64,000 bases of DNA, taken from CAG-103 sp905215475 (GTDB lineage Bacteria > Bacillota > Clostridia > Oscillospirales > Oscillospiraceae). Shown here one piece after another: positions 59,162-64,000 of this stretch (position 1 is the first letter of the stretch; each line of letters starts with the position of its first letter). The stretch spans positions 1 through 64,000 of the forward strand of contig CAJMPW010000004.1 in assembly GCA_905215475.1 (NCBI GenBank). The letters run 5' to 3'. The notes under the pieces were generated by a model, which was given only the letters and a program-made list of their open reading frames with translations, was not told the origin of the DNA and ran no database searches. Position numbers and translations under genes: made by a program.

Positions 59162-59995
59162 TCAGAGCGTGACCGTGCCGTCAAACACAAAGGCCGCAGG
59201 GCCGGTCATATACAGCAGATCCTGCACCCGATCCCAAGCGATATGCAGCTTGCCGCCGCGCAGGAGCACATCCGCCGCATCGCCGCACTTGCCCAGCCGC
59301 GCCGTCACCGCCAGCGCCGCCGTTGCGCCCGTGCCGCAGGCGAGCGTCTCTCCGCTGCCGCGCTCCCACACGCGCACGCGCAGCGTGTGGTCGTCCACGA
59401 CCTCGACAAACTCGATATTCGCCCGCGCGGGGAACGCCGCGTGGTTTTCAAACGCGGGACCGATGCGCGGAAAATCCAGCGCCATGGCATCGTCCACATA
59501 GGTGACGCAGTGCGGGTTTCCGGTGTTGACCGCCGAGACGACCCACGTCTTGCCGAGCACATCGATCGGCTGCTCGAGAAAGGTCTCCCCCACCGCCGCG
59601 ACCGGGATCATCTCCGGGCGAAACTCCGCTCTGCCCATGCACACGCGCACGGTCTCGACCGCACCGTCGACTACATTCAGCCAGAGCGTCTTGATGCCGG
59701 CAAGCGTCTCGATCGTAAGCTCGGTCTTATCCGTCAGACCGCGGTCATAGACATACTTGCCCACGCAGCGGATGGCGTTGCCGCACATCTCGGAGCGCGA
59801 GCCGTCGGCGTTGTACATATCCATGCAGAAATCTGCGCGCTCCGACGGGCAGATCAGTACAAGCCCGTCGCCGCCGATGCCGAAATGCCGGTCCGACAGC
59901 CGGATCGCCGCACGCGACGGGTCAGACACGGTCTCGGCAAGGCAGTTGACATAGATATAGTCGTTGCCGCAGCCCTGCATTTTCGTAAACTGCAT
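59162..59995 (-). CDS. dapF: Diaminopimelate epimerase
   Basis: A 277-aa cofactor-independent racemase making meso-DAP for peptidoglycan and lysine. The first catalytic Cys is in SEMCGNAIRC (about 75) and the second in LACGTGATAAL (about 218); the start is FTKMQGCGNDYIYVNC. The start has GGAGGTG upstream and is preferred over an in-frame GTG at 60049. It begins the dapF-nagB-glmM-hexapeptide cluster. Its product pathway leads to lysine, whose uptake operon lies in the cotJC element. Confidence 0.95.
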   Translation of the reverse strand: MQFTKMQGCGNDYIYVNCLAETVSDPSRAAIRLSDRHFGIGGDGLVLICPSERADFCMDMYNADGSRSEMCGNAIRCVGKYVYDRGLTDKTELTIETLAGIKTLWLNVVDGAVETVRVCMGRAEFRPEMIPVAAVGETFLEQPIDVLGKTWVVSAVNTGNPHCVTYVDDAMALDFPRIGPAFENHAAFPARANIEFVEVVDDHTLRVRVWERGSGETLACGTGATAALAVTARLGKCGDAADVLLRGGKLHIAWDRVQDLLYMTGPAAFVFDGTVTL

Positions 59996-60068
59996 CCGCA
60001 GCACCTCCAAATCGGTATATTCCGCGCAAACCGGGCAAACTAATCCCACCCGGAAAGGCGGTCATTCC

Positions 60069-60746
60069 ATGGCGATCATTCTCATTCGAACGCTGATCTT
60101 ATTTCTCTCGCTCATCATAGCCATGCGGCTCATGGGCAAGCGCCAGCTCGGCGAGCTGGAGCTGTCCGAGCTCGTGGTGGCGGTGCTGGTCGCGGACATC
60201 GCATCCATCCCGCTGCAAAACCCGTCCCTGCCGCTGAGCTACGGGCTCATTCCGCTGCTGGTGCTGTTTTGCTGCGAGCTCATCATCTCCGGCCTGACAT
60301 ACCGGAGCGTTCGCCTGCGCAAGCTGCTCTACGGGCGGCCGAATCTCATCATCGAGCGCGGACGCATCGCACAGCAAGCCATGCACCGCAACCGCTTCAC
60401 GCTCGACGAGCTGACGCAGGAGCTGCGCAATCAGGGCATTGTTGACATTGCGAGCGTACAATACGCCGTGCTGGAGACAAACGGCCGGCTCAACATCATC
60501 CTCACGCCGCAGCAGCAGCCGGTCACGGCCGCGCAGATGGGCATCACGCCGGACGACACCGGCTACTTCTCCATCCTCATCAACAACGGGCGCATCATCG
60601 GCAAAAATCTCAAGCGCATGGGGCGTGACGAGCGCTGGCTGCAAAAGCAGCTGCAGCAGCGCGGTGTGCAGAGCGTCCAAGACGTCTATCTGCTGATGTG
60701 CAGCGACGCCGGTCAAATCTATTTTGCCGCAAAGGAGCCGATATGA
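60069..60746 (+). CDS. DUF421 (YetF/YdfS-type) membrane protein
   Basis: A 225-aa protein with three N-terminal transmembrane helices (AIILIRTLILFLSLIIAMRL, ELVVAVLVADIASIPL, LIPLLVLFCCELIISGL) and a C-terminal soluble DUF421 domain (about 85-225) with the motif GRPNLIIERGRI. In Bacillus spore formers such proteins affect germination or membrane stress, with no settled mechanism. Its stop overlaps the start of the DUF4363 gene (ATGA), the usual pairing. Confidence 0.88.
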   Translation: MAIILIRTLILFLSLIIAMRLMGKRQLGELELSELVVAVLVADIASIPLQNPSLPLSYGLIPLLVLFCCELIISGLTYRSVRLRKLLYGRPNLIIERGRIAQQAMHRNRFTLDELTQELRNQGIVDIASVQYAVLETNGRLNIILTPQQQPVTAAQMGITPDDTGYFSILINNGRIIGKNLKRMGRDERWLQKQLQQRGVQSVQDVYLLMCSDAGQIYFAAKEPI

Positions 60747-61120
60747 AAAAGGAAATCATTGCGTGTGCGCTCCTGCTCGTGCTCATCGCCGGCTGCGTCT
60801 GCAACATCCGGTATCTGGACCGGCTCTGCACACAGCTGGACGACGCCGCGGCACAGGCAGAAGCGCGCTGCGCATCCCATGACGCGGACAGCGCCGCCGA
60901 AGCGCTGCGCACGGCGGCCGAACGCTGGCACGCAGCCGAGGGCTATGCCCACTGTATGCTGCCGCACGAGAGCACAGACGCCGTGACGGAGGGCTTCCGT
61001 CAGGCCGTGCGCGCGCTCGAGAGCGGCGCGCCGTCCGCCGCGGCGGACATTGCCCTGCTGCGCCTGCGCATCCAGGGGCTCGCCGACGGGGAGCACGTCA
61101 CGCTCGGCAATGTGTTTTAG
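60743..61120 (+). CDS. DUF4363 family protein
   Basis: A 125-aa protein with an N-terminal transmembrane or lipoprotein-like segment (IIACALLLVLIAGCVCNI) and a helical exported domain. The closing LADGEHVTLGNVF is typical of DUF4363, the regular partner of DUF421. AAAGGAG precedes the ATG. The two probably form a membrane complex of unknown function. The 3' end touches convergent nrdR. Confidence 0.85.
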   Translation: MKKEIIACALLLVLIAGCVCNIRYLDRLCTQLDDAAAQAEARCASHDADSAAEALRTAAERWHAAEGYAHCMLPHESTDAVTEGFRQAVRALESGAPSAAADIALLRLRIQGLADGEHVTLGNVF

Positions 61121-61575
61121 CCGCGGTCGTTGAGGATCTTCGTCAGCTCCTGCATGAAGGTGTCGATGTCCTTAAACTGGCGGTAAACGGAGGCAAAGCG
61201 CACGTAGGCGACCTCGTCGATGTTCTTGAGGCGCTTCATGACCATCTCGCCGACCTGCTCGGTCGTGATCTCGCGCTCGAGCGCGCTCTGCAGCTCCTGC
61301 TCGATCTCGTCGGCGATCTTCTCCAGCACCGGCAGCGGCACCTTGCGCTTGTCGCAGGCACGCACCATGCCGTTGATGAGCTTACTCTTATCAAAGCTCT
61401 GGCGGCTGCCGTCGCGCTTGATGACGACGAGCGGGAGCGTTTCAATGATCTCATAGGTCGTAAAGCGCTTCTGGCAGGCAAGGCACTCACGGCGGCGGCG
61501 GATGGTCGCGCCCTCCTCAGCCGGGCGGGAATCAATGACCTTGCTCTCAGCAAAGCCGCAAAACGGGCATTTCAT
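61117..61575 (-). CDS. nrdR: Transcriptional repressor of ribonucleotide reductase genes
   Basis: A 152-aa protein. The N-terminal zinc ribbon is MKCPFCGF...CLACQKRF (Cys 3, 6, 31, 34). The ATP-cone domain (about 49-139) begins VVIKRDGSRQSFD. It represses nrd operons when dATP is bound. Length and start are standard. Upstream DNA (61576-61660) contains GTACTGTAC, but no clear NrdR box pair was recognised. Confidence 0.97.
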   Translation of the reverse strand: MKCPFCGFAESKVIDSRPAEEGATIRRRRECLACQKRFTTYEIIETLPLVVIKRDGSRQSFDKSKLINGMVRACDKRKVPLPVLEKIADEIEQELQSALEREITTEQVGEMVMKRLKNIDEVAYVRFASVYRQFKDIDTFMQELTKILNDRG

Positions 61576-61660
61576 ACGTTGCGTCCTCCATGTAATTTGG
61601 TTTCCGGTTACTTTACATAATTCCGTACAGTACTATACCACAGCCCGACCGCTTTTGCAC

Positions 61661-61705
61661 GAAAAATTTCGCCATATCTGGTGTTTTTCCCATCAGATAT
61701 GGCGA
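61661..61705 (-). terminator. Terminator of the RNase M5-like gene
   Basis: 12-bp arms TCGCCATATCTG and CAGATATGGCGA with a 13-nt loop, followed by AAATTTTTC on the minus strand. Confidence 0.85.
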
Positions 61706-61709
61706 TACG

Positions 61710-62294
61710 CTACGAAATGTACAGTTTCTGGAACTCCTCGCGTGACATGAGCGCATTGAGCACCTCGAGCAGCGCGTTCGTGCTCAGATGCTCGGGCAGG
61801 TCAAGCTGCGCGAGCAGCCGCTGCCGGGCGGCCTTGCTGTCCGCACCGCCGGTGAGACCGGCGGCATAGAGGTCCGCCTTCGTAATGCGTGCGCCCGCAG
61901 CCGGCGTCTCTTCTCCTTCGATGGTCGCACCCGCACGGCGCAGCGCCTCGAGCAGCACGTCCGGACGCATCCCCTCTACGCCGAGCTTGCCCTCCCTGGA
62001 GGCGGTGCGCTTGCGCCGCTCCTTTCCGGCGATGTCCGGGATGTAGGCGTGCTTGACCTGCGACGGGTCGATGGCGCCGCGCAGATAATTGCGGATGACA
62101 AAGCCCGCGCCGTCACTGTCCGTGAGCACGATGATGCCGCGCGTTTCCGCCAGACGGCGCAGCAGCGCCAGCCGCTGGCTGTCATGAAAGATGCCGAAGC
62201 CGGAGGTCTCAAGGATGGGCGCGTCGACGATCTGCGCGAGGGTATTTTTATCATATCGCCCTTCGACGATGATGGCCTCGCGGATGCGGATCAT
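61710..62294 (-). CDS. rnmV: Toprim-domain protein, ribonuclease M5-like (DUF4093)
   Basis: A 194-aa protein. The Toprim domain holds AIIVEGRYDKNTL (Glu about 11) and IIVLTDSDGAGF (DxD, about 59-61), and the DUF4093 C-terminal region spans about 125-190. RNase M5 matures 5S rRNA. The start overlaps the holA stop, so it is coupled to holA. Confidence 0.85.
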   Translation of the reverse strand: MIRIREAIIVEGRYDKNTLAQIVDAPILETSGFGIFHDSQRLALLRRLAETRGIIVLTDSDGAGFVIRNYLRGAIDPSQVKHAYIPDIAGKERRKRTASREGKLGVEGMRPDVLLEALRRAGATIEGEETPAAGARITKADLYAAGLTGGADSKAARQRLLAQLDLPEHLSTNALLEVLNALMSREEFQKLYIS

Positions 62295-63340
62295 GCCGCA
62301 CCTCCCACGGCGATGCGCAGCAGCAGCTCCTTGAGCAGCGCCACGTCATCCGCGCCGCTGCTTTTCATGGCAAAGTCCGCCTGCGCGCACAGGCGCACAG
62401 CCTCCTCCAGCTGGCGGCCGGTAAATTTCCGTGCCGAGCGCAGGAGGTTTTCCGCGATAAAATCATACGGCACACCGAGCATCTCGCGCAGCTCACTCGT
62501 GCCGATGCCGGCGCGGCGCGCAAGGCGGGCGGCGTAGAGCCTGCGCATCTGCTGACCGATGACGGCAAGCAGGAAGATCGGCGTGTTGTCCTTATCGGCC
62601 AGCAGGTCTGCGAGGATGCGCATCGCGCCGTCATAGTCCTGATCGGCCAGGCAGTCGGTCATCTCATACATGACCGCCTCCGGAATACGCTGCGCCACGG
62701 CGAGGATGTCCGCGCGCGTGACCGTATCGCCCTGCGCATAGGCCGCAATCTTGTCGATCTCCGGGATCATGGTGTTCATGAGACCGCCGGTGAAGAAGAT
62801 GAGCTGGCGCGCATCCTCGGGCGAGATGTTTTTCCCGTGCGCGGCAAAGTGCTTGCCGACCCACTGCACGAGCGCAGGTTCCCCCTGCGCGGTAAACTGC
62901 ACGAGCTGTCCGTTCTTTTTGAAGGCCTTGGTCGTCTTCAGGCGTCCGTCCGGCTCAAATGCCGTGTCCATGACGAACACGAGCGTGCAATAGTCCGGCA
63001 GGTCGCTGATGACCCGGATGAGTGTGTCGGCTTCTTCCTCGCGGCATTTATTCGTGTCATAGCCGCGCACCTCGACGAGTGTGCGCTCACTGAGAAACGG
63101 CACGGCGTCGATCGCATCGGCCAGCGCCTGAAAATCGAGCTCCGCGCCGTCAAAGCGGCGGTAGCTGAAATCGTCCTCCCCGCCGGGGATGCAGAGCTTT
63201 TTGAGCTGCAGCAGATACTGCTCTCGCAGATAATCCTCCCGTCCCCAGAGCAGATACAGGCATCCGGGACCCTGTTGGCGCAGCGCGCGCAGCTGCACTT
63301 TATAATCTTGAATATCCTGCTTCTTTTTTCCTTTAGCCAT
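62291..63340 (-). CDS. holA: DNA polymerase III delta subunit
   Basis: A 349-aa clamp-loader subunit. The N-terminal AAA-like domain has CLYLLWGREDYLREQYLLQL (about 27-46), FRYRR-type SYRRFDGAEL, and VRGYDTNK; a C-terminal collar domain (about 215-349) begins DYDGAMRILADLLADKDNTP. It follows comEC by 9 nt, the same order as in B. subtilis (comEC-yqeN). Confidence 0.92.
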   Translation of the reverse strand: MAKGKKKQDIQDYKVQLRALRQQGPGCLYLLWGREDYLREQYLLQLKKLCIPGGEDDFSYRRFDGAELDFQALADAIDAVPFLSERTLVEVRGYDTNKCREEEADTLIRVISDLPDYCTLVFVMDTAFEPDGRLKTTKAFKKNGQLVQFTAQGEPALVQWVGKHFAAHGKNISPEDARQLIFFTGGLMNTMIPEIDKIAAYAQGDTVTRADILAVAQRIPEAVMYEMTDCLADQDYDGAMRILADLLADKDNTPIFLLAVIGQQMRRLYAARLARRAGIGTSELREMLGVPYDFIAENLLRSARKFTGRQLEEAVRLCAQADFAMKSSGADDVALLKELLLRIAVGGAA

Positions 63341-63349
63341 AACGTTTCC

Positions 63350-64000
63350 TCACGAGAGATGCACCGTGACGTCGCCCATGCGGTCGGTGCGGTAAATGGG
63401 TATGTTGTGCGCCAGCAGGCGCGCAAGCGTCTCGGCCGTCGGGTGGCCGTAATGGTTGTAGCCGACGGAGATGATCGCAGCATCCGGCGCGATGGCATCG
63501 AGCCACGCGTCGCACGTCGAGTTCTTTGAGCCGTGGTGACCGACGAGCAGCAGCTCGATATCGGGATAGGTGCAGGCGGCAAGAAACTTTGCCTCCGCCG
63601 CACTGTCCACGTCGCCGGATATCAGGGTATCATAGGTGCCGATCGATGTCAGCACGATCATGCTGCCGTCCTCCTTCCCTGCGCACGGCTCGGGATACAG
63701 GTGCACCGTGATGCCGCCCGCCGTGAGCGTCTGCTCCGTATCCACGCGCACAACCGTCGTGCGGTGCTGCGCGGCAAGGGCGAGAATGTCGCTCAAGGGC
63801 GCTTTGGTCGTGTCTGCCTCTGCCGGGATCGCAAGCGTCCGCACCGGCAGCCAGTGCATCAGGCGCAGCACACCGTTTACGTGGTCATCATGCGGATGCG
63901 TGAGCACGAGCAGATCCAGACCGCGATGCCCCTGCGTGAGCAGCTTGTGCGCGGCGATGTCGCCGGGCTTCTCGGTCAGAAACCGGCCGCCGCAATCGAC
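63350..64000 (-). CDS. comEC: ComEC/Rec2 DNA-uptake protein, C-terminal metallo-beta-lactamase part (5' truncated at window edge)
   Basis: The visible 216 codons encode the extracellular MBL domain of ComEC. DCGGRF near the edge is followed by LDLLVLTHPHDDHVNGVLRL (HxHxDH), ISGDVDSAAE and LLLVGHHGSKNSTCDAWL. Translation continues to the right edge without a start, so the Competence membrane domain lies outside the window. It may instead be a stand-alone ComEC-like MBL protein; the gene order with holA favours comEC. Confidence 0.88.
   Translation of the reverse strand, partial: VDCGGRFLTEKPGDIAAHKLLTQGHRGLDLLVLTHPHDDHVNGVLRLMHWLPVRTLAIPAEADTTKAPLSDILALAAQHRTTVVRVDTEQTLTAGGITVHLYPEPCAGKEDGSMIVLTSIGTYDTLISGDVDSAAEAKFLAACTYPDIELLLVGHHGSKNSTCDAWLDAIAPDAAIISVGYNHYGHPTAETLARLLAHNIPIYRTDRMGDVTVHLS

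Overview
The window looks like the chromosome of an endospore-forming, fairly GC-rich Clostridia member, most likely an Oscillospiraceae-type gut anaerobe. That is inferred from an alpha/beta SASP, SpoVB, YunB, CotJ and RqcP-type genes, a class A RNase P RNA, GC-rich codon use and gut-type integrative-element genes. No species can be assigned from sequence alone.

Layout. Positions 1-4684 are the end of an integrated mobile element (AAA ATPase of RepA type, MobC-like protein, tyrosine integrase, Xis, XRE repressor) inserted at the 3' end of guaA. Positions 4685-8073 hold guaA and glmS. Positions 8335-9771 hold a small hypothetical gene, a two-repeat orphan type I-E-like CRISPR remnant, two tiny ORFs in an AT-rich patch and a SASP gene. 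Positions 10044-33253 are mostly housekeeping genes: AlaX, an ECF S component, serC-serA, mtaB, a cysteine desulfurase, a D-Ala-D-Ala carboxypeptidase, pgi, the spoVB-mazG-HU-rqcP sporulation/translation cluster, gap, and murD-yunB-ligA-nadE-tatD-phosphatase. Then follow rnpB, two tRNAs, a 1001-aa secreted repeat protein, tRNA-Pro, proB-proA-proC, cysK and an SLH protein.

The most interesting region is 44180-50028. A cotJ spore-coat operon is present, but cotJC (manganese-catalase-type coat protein) is split into two intact, in-phase halves 4.8 kb apart. The two breakpoints share the 10-bp core CTTCCGTACC. The intervening DNA (44587-49400) carries a serine recombinase with a translationally coupled 58-aa ORF, plus a lysine-riboswitch-controlled ABC transporter. 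Joining the halves at the core restores a 199-codon cotJC. This is the architecture of sporulation 'skin'-type intervening elements (B. subtilis sigK, spsM), here in a coat catalase gene. The transporter's binding protein appears to be a natural circular permutation.

A second, independent novelty is a roughly 195-bp structured repeat present five times (near 9834, 33754, 46232, 50141 and 56140). It always lies in an intergenic region next to a rho-independent terminator. In four of five copies the local terminator hairpin occurs on both sides. Stem positions covary between copies.

Positions 50378-64000 return to core genes: a MATE transporter, tRNA-Gly, YwaF and PAP2 membrane proteins, asnA, a DUF4364 gene, the dapF-nagB-glmM-hexapeptide-acyltransferase cell-wall/aminosugar cluster, DUF421/DUF4363, nrdR, the RNase M5-like gene, holA, and a comEC gene that runs off the right edge.
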